26,532 bases of DNA from an uncultured Oscillospiraceae bacterium (GCA_934597585.1 CAKTSA010000022.1:1-26532), one strand, 5' to 3'; numbered from the stretch's first letter, positions 7,444-15,686 are shown. The notes: generated from the sequence alone by a model not told the origin. Numbers and translations are program-made.

Positions 7444-8991
7444 TCAGCGAAAACGCTTGGAGATGGCGTGGTTGATGTCCTTCAGAGCATCCTGCAGGTG
7501 CACGTAGATGTTCTGATAGTAATCATCATAGCGCTTGTGCAGCTCCTCGTCCGGCTCGTAGACGGTGACGTTGCGGCGCACGGCCTCCACGGCCTGCTGC
7601 TCGTTGTCGTAGATACCGATGCCGAGACCGGCCACCATGGCGGCGCCCAGGGGCGTTGCCTCGTAGAGCTCGGGTACCTCCAGGCGGCGGCCGGTGATGT
7701 CGGCCTTGTTCTGCATCCAGAACTTGTTGTACGCCGCGCCGCCGGTGGCCACGATGCGCTGGAGATTGCCCAGGTGGTTGTCGGTAAAGGAGTCCACCAT
7801 CATGCGGAACTGGTAGTCCAGGCCCTCCATGACGCTGCGCATCATGTCGCGCTTGCGCACGGCGTTGTGGAGGCCCACGTAGGCACCCATGGAGTCCGGG
7901 CTCCTGTTGGGGGCGCCGGCGCCGGAGAAGTGGGGCAGGAACATGCAGCCGTTGCTGCCGGGGGGCGACTTGCGGCAGGCCTCGATGATGGCGGTCCAGA
8001 CGTCGATCTCCTGGGCGGAGGCGATCATACGCTCCTCGGCGCAGAGGTTTTTGCGCATCCACTCGGTCATATCACCGCTGACGGTGCTGCCCACGTAGCA
8101 GCACTTGCCCTTGGCGACGTGGCCCTCCAGGTAGTAGCCGCTCTGATAGAGCTGGTCGGTGATGTTGATCTGGTCGGTGGCCAGCACCAGCATCTCCCAG
8201 GTGCCGGTGATGTCCAGCAGCACGGACTCATCGATGGCGCCGGTGGCCAGCGCCGCGCAGATGTAGTCGTGTCCGCCCAGCACCACCAGCGTTCCGGGGG
8301 CCAGGCCCATCTCCCGGGCGGCCATGGGCAGGATCGTGCCCAGCACACGGCCGGCGGGATAGGCCTTGGGGAAGATGCTTTTGGGGATCCCCGCCTCGCG
8401 CAGCAGATCGTCGCACCAGTCGTGGGTGCGCTGGTCGAAGGCGGAGGTGCAGGTCGCCATGGAGTAGTCCGTGGCCTTGACGCCGCAGAGCATGTAGTTG
8501 ACGTAATCCTCGATCAGCAGCCACTTGTCGGTGGCGTCCAGGATCTCGGGGTGATTCTCCTTCACCCACTGGATGCGGTAGATGGTGTCGATGTCCATGG
8601 CACGCTTTCCGGTGCGGTGGAAGATATTCTCGGTGCCGATGCGGCGGGTGAACGCCTCGTACTGCGGGATGGTCCGGGGACAGTGCCAGGAGATCATGGG
8701 ATAGAGCGGCTTGCCGTTCCGGTCCATGGGCAGACCGTCCATACCGAAGCCGGTCACCGCAAGGGCCTTGATCTCCTGCACGTCACGGATCTTGGAGGTG
8801 GCCTCCATGACCGCGTAGACGACGCTGTCCCAGATACGCTTGGGCTCCCAGACACACCAGGTAGGCTGATCAGGGTTGTCATGCGTCAGCGGCGTGGGCT
8901 GGGAGCCGCTGGAGATCATATTCCCGGTCTCGTCATAGACCACTGCCTTGATGCTGGTGGAGCCGAGATCAATGCCCATCAAATATGCCAT
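7444..8991 (-). CDS. FGGY-family carbohydrate kinase (first of two in the window)
   Basis: 515 residues. The N-terminal phosphate loop is LMGIDLGSTSIKAVVYD (4-20), the sugar-contact region VTGFGMDGLPMD (79-90), the candidate catalytic Asp242 lies in LGGHDYICAALATGAID, and the second ATP motif is ITGTWE (261-266). The C-terminal ATGGAAYNKFWMQ and ATPLGAAMVAG motifs close the ATP site. It phosphorylates a ketose or polyol using ATP in the cytoplasm. The catalytic motif reads GHD rather than the GDQ of glycerol/xylulose kinases, as in several fuculo-, rhamnulo- or L-ribulo-kinase-like branches. The fucose-isomerase-like gene lies 39 bases upstream, so the substrate is probably the ketose made by that enzyme. 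Sequence alone does not fix the sugar. Start ATG 8991 has AGAGGCG upstream. Confidence 0.9.
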   Translation of the reverse strand: MAYLMGIDLGSTSIKAVVYDETGNMISSGSQPTPLTHDNPDQPTWCVWEPKRIWDSVVYAVMEATSKIRDVQEIKALAVTGFGMDGLPMDRNGKPLYPMISWHCPRTIPQYEAFTRRIGTENIFHRTGKRAMDIDTIYRIQWVKENHPEILDATDKWLLIEDYVNYMLCGVKATDYSMATCTSAFDQRTHDWCDDLLREAGIPKSIFPKAYPAGRVLGTILPMAAREMGLAPGTLVVLGGHDYICAALATGAIDESVLLDITGTWEMLVLATDQINITDQLYQSGYYLEGHVAKGKCCYVGSTVSGDMTEWMRKNLCAEERMIASAQEIDVWTAIIEACRKSPPGSNGCMFLPHFSGAGAPNRSPDSMGAYVGLHNAVRKRDMMRSVMEGLDYQFRMMVDSFTDNHLGNLQRIVATGGAAYNKFWMQNKADITGRRLEVPELYEATPLGAAMVAGLGIGIYDNEQQAVEAVRRNVTVYEPDEELHKRYDDYYQNIYVHLQDALKDINHAISKRFR

Positions 8992-9030
8992 AATACGCCT
9001 CTTTTACTTTCTTTGGTCAGTTATCGGTGC

Positions 9031-10446
9031 TCAGCGGCGGAAGGGGTCCCGGTCTTCCTGGATGGTGCTCATGCTGTAGAGCTTGGCCAGGTTCAGGAAG
9101 TCGCGGCGGTAGTCGCCGTAGAAGGTGACCTTGTGCCAGCTGAAGATGTCGGTATCCCAGTTGTCCAGCAGGAGCTGTGCATCGGGCACCTCGGCGGCCA
9201 GCTTGGTGCGGCAGCCCTTTTCCTCGGTGACGTTTCCGACGGCCATGGCGGTGTGCAGCGCCATAGCGTGGTTTTCGATGTCCATCTTGACGGTGGTCAC
9301 GGTCTGGCCCACGGGCATGATGCTCTGGATGGAGGTGCTGTTGTGATCCTCACTGTGGGAGCGCAGGTAGTAGGGCTGCGCGGGGCTGTCCGGGCCAAAC
9401 CACTTGGTGGCGGCGGAGCAGTGGGCGTAGATGATCTGGTTGGTGGCGGTGTCGATCACGGGGTCGGAGATGAAGCCGGCACGGCCGGTGAGATAGCGGA
9501 TCGCCAGCTGGGTCAGCGTGGAGTCGATATCCGACTCGCAGGTGCCGGTGAGGCCGTCGTCGCACATCTGGGAGTGACTCATGCAGGGATAGACGGACAG
9601 GTCGGTGGTGTAGAACATCATGATGCAGTCGACGCTGACGGCGTCAGCCTGCTCGTCCTCTACGCAGCGCTTCAGGCCCAGGTACATTCTGGCGGAGTTG
9701 AAGACGTCTTCCTTGCTGGGCTCGATGCAGCCCTCGGCGTGGCTCAGCCAGCGGTCGGCCACGGCCTGGGCCTCGGTCAGGTCGGCCTCGTTGTAGTAAC
9801 GCTCCAGGTCGGCCTTGGTCTTGAGAATGACCTGGACGCCGAAGTTCTCGCGGAGCTTGTTCAGCTTGTCCTGCAGGCCTGCGGGGCCGGCCAGGTAGCG
9901 CTTCCAAGTGCTGCCGGTGCCCAGGGCTTCCTTCAGGAAGGCCTCGGTGCTCTCGCTGATGGGCTCGAAGTTCTTGAAGAGAACGATCTTGGAGGAGGCC
10001 AGCTGCTTTCTGACGTGCAGCAGACGGATGGCCTGGACGGTGTCGCTGAAATCGGAGGAGGCCACCACCACGATGGGCAGGTGCTCCTTGTTGATGCGGG
10101 TGTTCAGGCGCACCAGGTCGCCGGAACCGGCATAGAGCTCGTCCACGATGACGCCGGGCTTGCCCAGACGGACGAATTCGTTGGCAACGCCAATGCCGTG
10201 GGTGGCATTGAAGATGACCACGCCGTCGTACTGGTCGTTGTCGGCGAAGCCGGCCTTGGCCTCTTCACCGTTGCTGTAGTAGACGACGGTGAATTCGCAG
10301 TTGGGCAGCTCCTTCTGCAGCTGAGGCAGATAGCGGGCCATCATGCCCTCGTGGTCAAAGTCCACGTGGGGCCAGCCGGGATAACCCTTTTTTCTTGCGC
10401 AGCACACCAGCTTGATACTGCTCTTCACATGATCGGCATAACTCAT
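9031..10446 (-). CDS. L-fucose/L-arabinose isomerase-fold protein
   Basis: 471 residues from MSYADH. ATG 10446 is chosen for its AGGAGGG ribosome site about 8 bases away, rather than an ATG seven codons upstream. The first about 160 residues show a Rossmann-like domain (GVVIFNATHGIG at 75-86, IVVVASSDFSDT at 125-136). The C-terminal half holds the likely metal-binding residues: Glu304 and Asp306 in GTCESDID, His342 in AHCSAATKW, and His438 in SWHKVTFYGDYRRD. FucI itself is about 590 residues, so this is the shorter, uncharacterised branch of the family found beside FGGY kinases. The expected reaction is aldose-ketose isomerisation ahead of the downstream kinase. The exact sugar is not readable; a 6-deoxyhexose, pentose or sugar-like diol is possible. 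Confidence 0.82.
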   Translation of the reverse strand: MSYADHVKSSIKLVCCARKKGYPGWPHVDFDHEGMMARYLPQLQKELPNCEFTVVYYSNGEEAKAGFADNDQYDGVVIFNATHGIGVANEFVRLGKPGVIVDELYAGSGDLVRLNTRINKEHLPIVVVASSDFSDTVQAIRLLHVRKQLASSKIVLFKNFEPISESTEAFLKEALGTGSTWKRYLAGPAGLQDKLNKLRENFGVQVILKTKADLERYYNEADLTEAQAVADRWLSHAEGCIEPSKEDVFNSARMYLGLKRCVEDEQADAVSVDCIMMFYTTDLSVYPCMSHSQMCDDGLTGTCESDIDSTLTQLAIRYLTGRAGFISDPVIDTATNQIIYAHCSAATKWFGPDSPAQPYYLRSHSEDHNSTSIQSIMPVGQTVTTVKMDIENHAMALHTAMAVGNVTEEKGCRTKLAAEVPDAQLLLDNWDTDIFSWHKVTFYGDYRRDFLNLAKLYSMSTIQEDRDPFRR

Positions 10447-10485
10447 TGTAAAAACCCTCCTAATCACTTAACGGTTGATGCATTC

Positions 10486-10491
10486 AGTATA
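10486..10491 (-). promoter_or_regulatory. Possible -10 of the isomerase-kinase operon
   Basis: TATACT on the - strand (10491-10486) lies 40 bases before the isomerase start. The nearest -35-like box TTGTCC is 23 bases away, which is too far for a strong promoter. This fits a promoter that depends on an activator such as the AraC protein encoded in the same cluster. Confidence 0.4.
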
Positions 10492-10582
10492 ACGGACGGC
10501 GCAGGGGGGTTCTTGGACAATTTTACAAATTCAAGGACTTTTTTTGGAAAAGTGTGTGCGAATTTCACAGAGGAGGCGGTGC

Positions 10583-10609
10583 AGAAAACTCCGGGCGGAT
10601 CGCCCGGAG
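10583..10609 (-). terminator. Rho-independent terminator of the 2-oxoacid dehydrogenase operon
   Basis: CTCCGGGCG (10589-10597) and CGCCCGGAG (10601-10609) form a perfect 9-bp stem with loop GAT, and the - strand continues TTTTCTGC. It lies about 75 bases beyond the E3 stop codon. The 235-base gap 10447-10681 holds only this terminator and the isomerase promoter. Confidence 0.85.
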
Positions 10610-10681
10610 CCTTCTGCGACAAAAAAGGAGACAAAACAGGTGCAGTGCAGGAAAAACAGGATAGAAATAGAGAGAGGAGTT

Positions 10682-12076
10682 TTAGTGCTTTTTGGGTAAA
10701 TGAATACAACGTCCTATTGCGTCTCCACATGCCTCCATAAAAGCTTCTGAGAAGCTGGGGTGTGCATGGATCATATCGGCGGTCTCCTCCACGGTCATCT
10801 CGGCGCACATGAGGGCGGTGGGCTCGGCGATCATCTCGGCGGCCTGGGCGCCGAAGATGTGGACGCCGCAGAACTCGGAGTATTTCTCCAGCATGATGAC
10901 CTTCACGTAGCCATCCGGTTCGCCGCAGGACAGGGCGCGGCCATTGGCGGCGAAGGGGAACTTGCCGATGCGCAGGGCGTCGCGGCCGTATCTGGCCACT
11001 GCCTCGTCCTCGGTCATGCCCACGGAGGCCACCTGGGGGATGGCGTACACGCAGGAGGGGACGAAGGAGAGGTCCACAGTCCTGTGGCCGCCCATGGCGT
11101 TTTCAGCGGCCACCTCGCCCATCTTGAAGGCGGTGTGGGCCAGCATCAGACGGCCGTTGATGTCGCCGGCGGCGTAGATGTGGGGGATGCTGGTGTGCAT
11201 GCCGTCGTCCACCACCACCACCTTGCCCTTTTCAGTGCGGATGGTGTCCTGCAGCGCGCCCAGGCAGCTCAAGTCGGTGCCGCGGCCCACGGACAGCAGG
11301 ATCTTGTCGGCCTCCAGCTTGCTGCCGTCGGCGCAGTGGAGGAAGGTCTTGCCGTTTTCGCTGCGGATCTCGGTGATGCTGACGGAGGTGCGCACGTCGA
11401 TGCCGCTTTTGATGAGGGATTTCTTCAGGGAATCCGCCAGCTCGCGGTCCATCAGGGGGATGAGACGGTCGGTGGCCTCCACGATGGTCACGTGGCTGCC
11501 GAAGGGGGCAAAGGCGCAGGCCAGCTCGCAGCCGATGACGCCGCCGCCGATGATGACCAGCTTGTCCGGAAGCTCCTTCAGATCCAGGATCTCCGTGCTG
11601 GTCAGCACGTTGGGATCGTCGATGCCGGGGATGGGGATGCGGGTGGCCACAGAGCCGCCGCACAGGATGATGGAGTCCGCCGTGTAGGTCTTGCCGCCGC
11701 AGGCGATCTCATGCTGGCCGGACAGGGCGGCCTCGCCCTTTACCACGGTGACGCCGTTGGAGCGCAGCAGCGCGCCTACGCCGCCGGTCAGCTGGCGGAC
11801 CACGTGATCCTTGTTGGCCACCACCTTCTCCATATCCACGGAGGTGGCGGGGTCGTTGATGACACCATGCTGGGCGGCCTTATGGATGTCGCGGATCATG
11901 TCCGCGGTTTTCAGAAAGGTCTTGGTGGGGATGCAGCCCCGGTTCAGGCAGGTGCCGCCCAGCTGATCCTTTTCGAACAGCACCACCTTGCCGCCCAGCT
12001 GGGCGGCGCGGATGGCGGCCACGTAGCCGGCGGGGCCGCCGCCGACGACGGCCACCTGATAGGTCATTTCAGCCAT
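10682..12076 (-). CDS. lpdA: Dihydrolipoamide dehydrogenase (E3)
   Basis: 464 residues, full-length disulfide flavoprotein. The FAD-binding VVGGGPAGYVAAI (10-22), redox-active GTCLNRGCIPTK (Cys43/Cys48), NAD-binding VIIGGGVIGCELA, second FAD contact IYAAGDINGRLMLAH, and C-terminal catalytic dyad HPSFSE (His439/Glu444) are all present. It reoxidises the dihydrolipoyl group of the E2 encoded 9 bases upstream and makes NADH. It is the last gene of the four-gene complex, followed by a terminator. The start ATG has GAGGG upstream. Product identity is firm; whether this E3 also serves other complexes, such as glycine cleavage, cannot be told from here. Confidence 0.96.
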   Translation of the reverse strand: MAEMTYQVAVVGGGPAGYVAAIRAAQLGGKVVLFEKDQLGGTCLNRGCIPTKTFLKTADMIRDIHKAAQHGVINDPATSVDMEKVVANKDHVVRQLTGGVGALLRSNGVTVVKGEAALSGQHEIACGGKTYTADSIILCGGSVATRIPIPGIDDPNVLTSTEILDLKELPDKLVIIGGGVIGCELACAFAPFGSHVTIVEATDRLIPLMDRELADSLKKSLIKSGIDVRTSVSITEIRSENGKTFLHCADGSKLEADKILLSVGRGTDLSCLGALQDTIRTEKGKVVVVDDGMHTSIPHIYAAGDINGRLMLAHTAFKMGEVAAENAMGGHRTVDLSFVPSCVYAIPQVASVGMTEDEAVARYGRDALRIGKFPFAANGRALSCGEPDGYVKVIMLEKYSEFCGVHIFGAQAAEMIAEPTALMCAEMTVEETADMIHAHPSFSEAFMEACGDAIGRCIHLPKKH

Positions 12077-12085
12077 GGCGCGCCC

Positions 12086-13396
12086 TCACTGCACCAGAAA
12101 GAGCTCGGGGGTCTCCAGATACTCTTTCATGGTCTTCATGATGGAGCCCACTTCGCCGCCGTCGAAGACGCGGTGGTCATAGGTGACGGACAGGACCATC
12201 ATGGTGCGGATGCAGAGCTGACCCTGGTACACGGCGGGCTTTTCCACGCAGCGGCCGAAGCCGATGATGCAGGACTGGGGCGCCGGCAGGATGGGGTTGA
12301 AGTTGTCCACGGGGAAGATGCCCATGTTGGTCAGGGTGAAGGTACCGCCCTGCTGATCGTCGGCGGTGAGCTTGCGGTCGCGGGCGCGGACCACCAGGTC
12401 GCGCATGGCGAGGCTCAGCTCCACCAGGCTCATACGGTCGGCGCCGTGGACCACGGGGGAGGTCAGGCCGTAATCGGTGGCAACGGCCATGCTGAGGTTC
12501 ACGTCGGGATAGCAGAGGATCTCGGTGTCGGCAAAGCTGGCGTTGGCCAGGGGGTGGGTCTTGATCATCTTGACCGCCGCGTAGCTGAGCAGGTCGTTGA
12601 TGGTGATCTTGGTGCCCAGCTCGCCCTTGTGGGCCAGCAGGCGCTGGCGCAGCGCCATCAGCTCGGTGACGTCGATCTCCACGGAATCGGAGGTCTGGGC
12701 CATGGAGTGCAGGCTGTTGAACATATTGCGGGCGATGGCCTTGCGGATGGGCGTCAGGGGGATGCGGGTGATCTCGCGCTGGGCGGGAGCGGGCACGGCG
12801 GCGTTCAGCACGTCGCTCTTGCGGATCTTGCCGTCGTGGCCGGTGCCGGACACGGTGGAGAGGTCCACGCCGTTCACCTGGGCGTACTTCTTTGCCAGGG
12901 CGGTGGCGCTGACGGCGCCGCTCTGGACGGCGGCCAGAACGTCCTGGGCACGCACCTCACCGGCGGGACCGCTGGCGGTGACGGCGGCCAGGTCCACGCC
13001 CTTTTCCGCCGCCAGCTTTTTGGCGTAGGGGGTGGCGGCCACGGCACCGTTCAGGACCGGCAGGGCCGCGGCAGCGGCGGCAGAGGGCGCAGCGGCGGTC
13101 TCCTCCGCGGGGGCGGCAGCCGGTGCGTCGGCGGCGGCCGGCGCGTCGGGGATCTTTTCACCGGGCTGGCCGATGTAGCCGATGGTCTGCAGGACGGGGA
13201 CGGTAGTGCCGTCCTCGATGAGTTTGGCCAGCAGGATGCCGGTGGCGGGAGCCTCGGCCTCCATGGTGATCTTGTCGGTCTCAATCTCCATGATGGGCTC
13301 GTCCTTCTCCACAGGGTCGCCGATGTTCTTCAGCCAGCGGAGAAGGGTGCCCTCTTTCATGTCCATGCCCGCTTTGGGCATAAATATCTCAGTCAT
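12086..13396 (-). CDS. 2-oxoacid dehydrogenase acyltransferase (E2) with two subunit-binding domains
   Basis: 436 residues. The lipoyl domain (1-78) has the lipoylated Lys42 in ETDKITMEAEA. An Ala/Pro linker (84-118) follows. Then come two successive peripheral-subunit-binding-like domains: ATPYAKKLAAEKGVDLAAV...GPAGEVRAQDVL (about 121-156) and ALAKKYAQVNGVDLSTV...GHDGKIRKSDVL (about 166-197). The catalytic domain (about 208-436) ends with the CAT-like active site YDHRVFDGG (His408, Asp412). E2 transfers the acyl group from lipoyl to CoA and is the structural core of the complex. Most bacterial E2 proteins have a single binding domain for E1 or E3; two in tandem is unusual. The Arg normally in the first helix is Lys in both copies. 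The acyl specificity (acetyl from pyruvate or acetoin, or branched-chain) is not certain. AGGAGG lies 6 bases before ATG. Confidence 0.92.
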   Translation of the reverse strand: MTEIFMPKAGMDMKEGTLLRWLKNIGDPVEKDEPIMEIETDKITMEAEAPATGILLAKLIEDGTTVPVLQTIGYIGQPGEKIPDAPAAADAPAAAPAEETAAAPSAAAAAALPVLNGAVAATPYAKKLAAEKGVDLAAVTASGPAGEVRAQDVLAAVQSGAVSATALAKKYAQVNGVDLSTVSGTGHDGKIRKSDVLNAAVPAPAQREITRIPLTPIRKAIARNMFNSLHSMAQTSDSVEIDVTELMALRQRLLAHKGELGTKITINDLLSYAAVKMIKTHPLANASFADTEILCYPDVNLSMAVATDYGLTSPVVHGADRMSLVELSLAMRDLVVRARDRKLTADDQQGGTFTLTNMGIFPVDNFNPILPAPQSCIIGFGRCVEKPAVYQGQLCIRTMMVLSVTYDHRVFDGGEVGSIMKTMKEYLETPELFLVQ

Positions 13397-13417
13397 ACAA
13401 TGCCTCCTATGGGTATG

Positions 13418-14401
13418 TCACATCAGGCTCTTGACCTGGGTGATGATCTTATCCACGGTGGGGAAGGTCTCGCGCTCCAGATTGGGGTTGAAGGGGATGG
13501 GGCAGCTGAGGGCGCCCAGACGGCGGATGGGGGCATCCAGATAGTAGAACGCCTCGCTGTCGGCCAGCTGGCCGGCAATCTCGCCGCCGAAGCCGCCGAA
13601 CTGCACCGCCTCGTGGACGATCAGGGCGCGGTGGGTCTTCTTGACGGACTCCACGATGGTCTTGGTGTCCAGGGGCACCAGGGAGCGGATGTCCACCACC
13701 TCCACATGGATGCCCTCCTCGGCCAGCTTTTCGGCGGCCTGCAGGCTCATCTGCACCATGCGGCCATAGGTGATGATGGAACAGTCGGTGCCCTCGCGCT
13801 TGACGTCGGCCACGCCCAGGGGGATGGTGTACTCCTCCTCGGGGACCATGCCCTTGGTGCGGTAGAGGGTCTTCTGCTCCAGGAACATGACGGGGTTGTC
13901 GTCGCGGATGGCGGTTTTCAGCAGACCCTTGGCATCATAGGGGGTGGAGGGGATGACCACCTTCAGGCCGGGGAAGTGGGCCAGGCAGGCCTCCAGGCTC
14001 TGGGAGTGCTGGGCGGCGGCACCGGTGCCGGCGCCGGCGGCGGTGCGCATGACCAAGGGCACCTTCACCTTGCCGCCGAACATGAAGCGCATCTTGGGAG
14101 CCTCGTTGACCAGCTCGTCAAAGCAGACGCACATGAAGTCGGAGAACATCAGCTCCACGATGGGGCGCATGCCGGCCATGGCGGCGCCGATGCCGGCGCC
14201 TACATAGGCCTGCTCGGAGATGGGGGTGTTCATGATGCGGTCCTTGCCGAACTTCTCCAGCATGCCGCGGGAGACGCCGAAGGCGCCGCAGTACTCGGCG
14301 ATATCCTCGCCCATCATGAAGACGTTTTCGTCACGCTGCATTTCCTCGCACATGGCGTCGTTGATGGCCTGTGCGTAGGTGATCTCTTTCATAGTAGCCA
14401 T
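13418..14401 (-). CDS. 2-oxoacid/acetoin dehydrogenase E1 beta subunit
   Basis: 327 residues from ATG 14401, chosen because GGAGG lies 9 bases upstream; the in-frame ATG at 14410 touches that site. Transketolase-like features are present: [37 protein letters not shown] with the TPP-activating Glu of the ISEQ motif, [21 protein letters not shown], and the C-terminal domain [31 protein letters not shown]. With E1 alpha it forms the thiamine-diphosphate heterotetramer that decarboxylates the 2-oxoacid, or cleaves acetoin, and reductively acylates E2. The [11 protein letters not shown] segment and high overall similarity fit the pyruvate/acetoin group better than the branched-chain group, from memory of the families. 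It is 17 bases from E1 alpha and 21 from E2. Confidence 0.93.
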   Translation of the reverse strand: MATMKEITYAQAINDAMCEEMQRDENVFMMGEDIAEYCGAFGVSRGMLEKFGKDRIMNTPISEQAYVGAGIGAAMAGMRPIVELMFSDFMCVCFDELVNEAPKMRFMFGGKVKVPLVMRTAAGAGTGAAAQHSQSLEACLAHFPGLKVVIPSTPYDAKGLLKTAIRDDNPVMFLEQKTLYRTKGMVPEEEYTIPLGVADVKREGTDCSIITYGRMVQMSLQAAEKLAEEGIHVEVVDIRSLVPLDTKTIVESVKKTHRALIVHEAVQFGGFGGEIAGQLADSEAFYYLDAPIRRLGALSCPIPFNPNLERETFPTVDKIITQVKSLM

Positions 14402-14418
14402 TGTTTGCATCCTCCTTT

Positions 14419-15429
14419 TTACGCGTAGACGTCGTTGAGCAGATCGTCCACAGACGGCTCGGGGCTGCTCTTGGCATATTCCTCAGCGGCGTCGATGGCG
14501 TTGGCGGCGGCCTGGGCCATGTCGTCCAGCTCCTGCTCGGTGGCGATGCCGTTCTCTACCAGGTATTTGCGGAAGGCCTTGATGGGGCACTTCTTCTTCC
14601 AGGACTCGATCTCCTCCTTGGTGCGGTACAGGTTGCCGTCACTCTTGGAGTGGCCGGAGATGCGGTAGGTGTTCTCCACCACCAGCATGGGACCCTTGCC
14701 GGAGGCGACGTACTCGCGGGCCTCCTTGATGGTCTGATAGACCTCCAGCACGTTGTTGCCGTCGATGGAGCGGGCGGGCATGTCAAAGGGATAGGCACGC
14801 TTGGAGATGTCGGTATCGTGCATGGCCTGGGCAATGGGGGTGGACATGCCGTAGGTATTGTTGACGCAGACGAACAGGGTGGGCAGCTGCCACACGGCGG
14901 CCAGGTTCATGGCCTCCCAGGTGGCGCCCTCGTTGCTGGTGCCGTCGCCGAAGAAGACCAGGGAGATGCGGTCCTTTTCGCCCCGCTTCTTGATGGCCAG
15001 GGCGGTGCCGTTGCACATGACGGCGCTGGCGCCCAGGATGCCGTCGGCGCCGAAGTAATGGATGTCGGGGTCGGCGATGTGCATGGAGCCGCCCTTGCCC
15101 TTGCATACGCCGGTCTCGCGGGCCAGGATCTCCGCCATCATGTTGTTGACGCTGATGCCCTTGCAGATGGCCTGGCTGTGGCCGCGGTGCGTGCCGAAGA
15201 CATAGTCCTGCGGCTTCAGGGCAGCAATGGTGCCGGCCGCGGTGGCCTCCTCACCGATGCCCAAATGGGTGGTGCCGTGAACAAGTCCCTTGGAGAATAG
15301 CCACTGGACATGTTCTTCAAAATTGCGGGCCAGATTCATGTTCTCCCACATCTTCAGCAGCAGCAGCTCTCTGCTGATCTCGGTCGCTTCGCCGGCCTTG
15401 GCGGAGTTTTTGGCAGTTTTCACACTCAA
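14419..15429 (-). CDS. 2-oxoacid/acetoin dehydrogenase E1 alpha subunit
   Basis: 336 residues if started at TTG 15429, which sits 8 bases after AAGGAGC; an upstream TTG (15447) lies ahead of that site, and GTG 15423 is a close alternative. TPP-binding motif GDGTSNEG (161-168) with the closing NN (190-191), the GTTHLGIGEEA substrate loop, and GTHRGHSQAI are all intact. The segment ISGHSKSDGNLYRTKEEIESWKKKCPI corresponds to the phosphorylation-loop region of the family. A strong promoter overlapped by an 18-bp palindrome precedes it, so the complex is tightly regulated. Pyruvate is the default substrate. Anaerobic clostridia normally use pyruvate:ferredoxin oxidoreductase, so acetoin or a sugar-derived 2-oxoacid should be considered. 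Confidence 0.92.
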   Translation of the reverse strand: MSVKTAKNSAKAGEATEISRELLLLKMWENMNLARNFEEHVQWLFSKGLVHGTTHLGIGEEATAAGTIAALKPQDYVFGTHRGHSQAICKGISVNNMMAEILARETGVCKGKGGSMHIADPDIHYFGADGILGASAVMCNGTALAIKKRGEKDRISLVFFGDGTSNEGATWEAMNLAAVWQLPTLFVCVNNTYGMSTPIAQAMHDTDISKRAYPFDMPARSIDGNNVLEVYQTIKEAREYVASGKGPMLVVENTYRISGHSKSDGNLYRTKEEIESWKKKCPIKAFRKYLVENGIATEQELDDMAQAAANAIDAAEEYAKSSPEPSVDDLLNDVYA

Positions 15430-15493
15430 CGTAACCGCTCCTTTCAATCTATCGCTCTAAAAGCCGTAGCTTCAAATGAAGCCCTATGCGGCG

Positions 15494-15522
15494 ATTTTAA
15501 CACATGTTAAAACGAATGTCAA
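15494..15522 (-). promoter_or_regulatory. Sigma-A promoter of the 2-oxoacid dehydrogenase operon
   Basis: The - strand reads TTGACA (15522-15517), a 17-base spacer and TAAAAT (15499-15494). The palindrome 15495-15512 covers most of the spacer and the -10. The whole divergent gap 15430-15741 (about 310 bases) is AT-rich; it holds this promoter, the SorC-gene promoter and two inverted repeats, and no further gene. Confidence 0.75.
15495..15512. promoter_or_regulatory. 18-bp palindromic operator inside the E1 alpha promoter
   Basis: TTTTAACA-CA-TGTTAAAA is a perfect 8+2+8 inverted repeat placed between the -35 and -10 of the dehydrogenase operon, the classical position for a repressor. Its binder is not identified. 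The SorC protein encoded divergently is the nearest candidate, but the site does not resemble the motif seen near the SorC-gene promoter. Confidence 0.65.
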
Positions 15523-15617
15523 TCACGAGAAGGAAACTTGTGAAAATTATTTGACTCACAGGAAAGAAATAAGGTAAATACAAAGACATAAAAGGTTTTT
15601 ACCAATAAAATAGAATG

Positions 15618-15638
15618 AAATTTATTGAAAAATAAATG
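15618..15638. promoter_or_regulatory. AT-rich inverted repeat upstream of the SorC-gene promoter
   Basis: ATTTATT-GAAA-AATAAAT (15620-15637) lies about 65 bases before the predicted SorC-gene start. The left half, with flanks, reads TGAAATTT, and the same left half recurs at 16857-16864 upstream of the transporter promoter. It resembles the B. subtilis DeoR site (ATTGAA...TTCAAT), which is also bound by a SorC-family protein. Function is inferred. Confidence 0.45.
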
Positions 15639-15657
15639 TCAATATGAAAGTTTTCCT

Positions 15658-15686
15658 TTGACATAGGGCAATTCATCCTGTATACT
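15658..15686 (+). promoter_or_regulatory. Sigma-A promoter of the SorC regulator
   Basis: TTGACA (15658-15663), 17-base spacer and TATACT (15681-15686) form a near-perfect promoter with a start near 15693, about 50 bases before ATG 15742. Confidence 0.8.

Noticed and set aside
7468..10740. A 1090-codon open frame on the + strand opposite the kinase and isomerase genes, and similar long ones at 10760-14428 (+), 2244-4466 (-) and 19687-21426 (-).
   Set aside because: They are antisense shadows in GC-rich DNA. Their products are runs of His, Gly, Leu, Val and Gln without domains, no ribosome sites precede them, and the opposite strand carries full, conserved enzymes.
15495..15512. The 18-bp palindrome as a Rex (NADH-sensing) site.
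   Set aside because: Clostridial Rex sites have two TTAA cores separated by four bases (TTGTTAAnnnnTTAACAA); here they are six apart and the outer bases do not fit.
15539..15560. TGTGA-N12-TCACA as a CRP/FNR- or Rex-type site.
   Set aside because: The spacing of 12 is wrong for CRP (6) and FNR (4), and the flanks do not extend the symmetry. Probably chance in AT-rich DNA.
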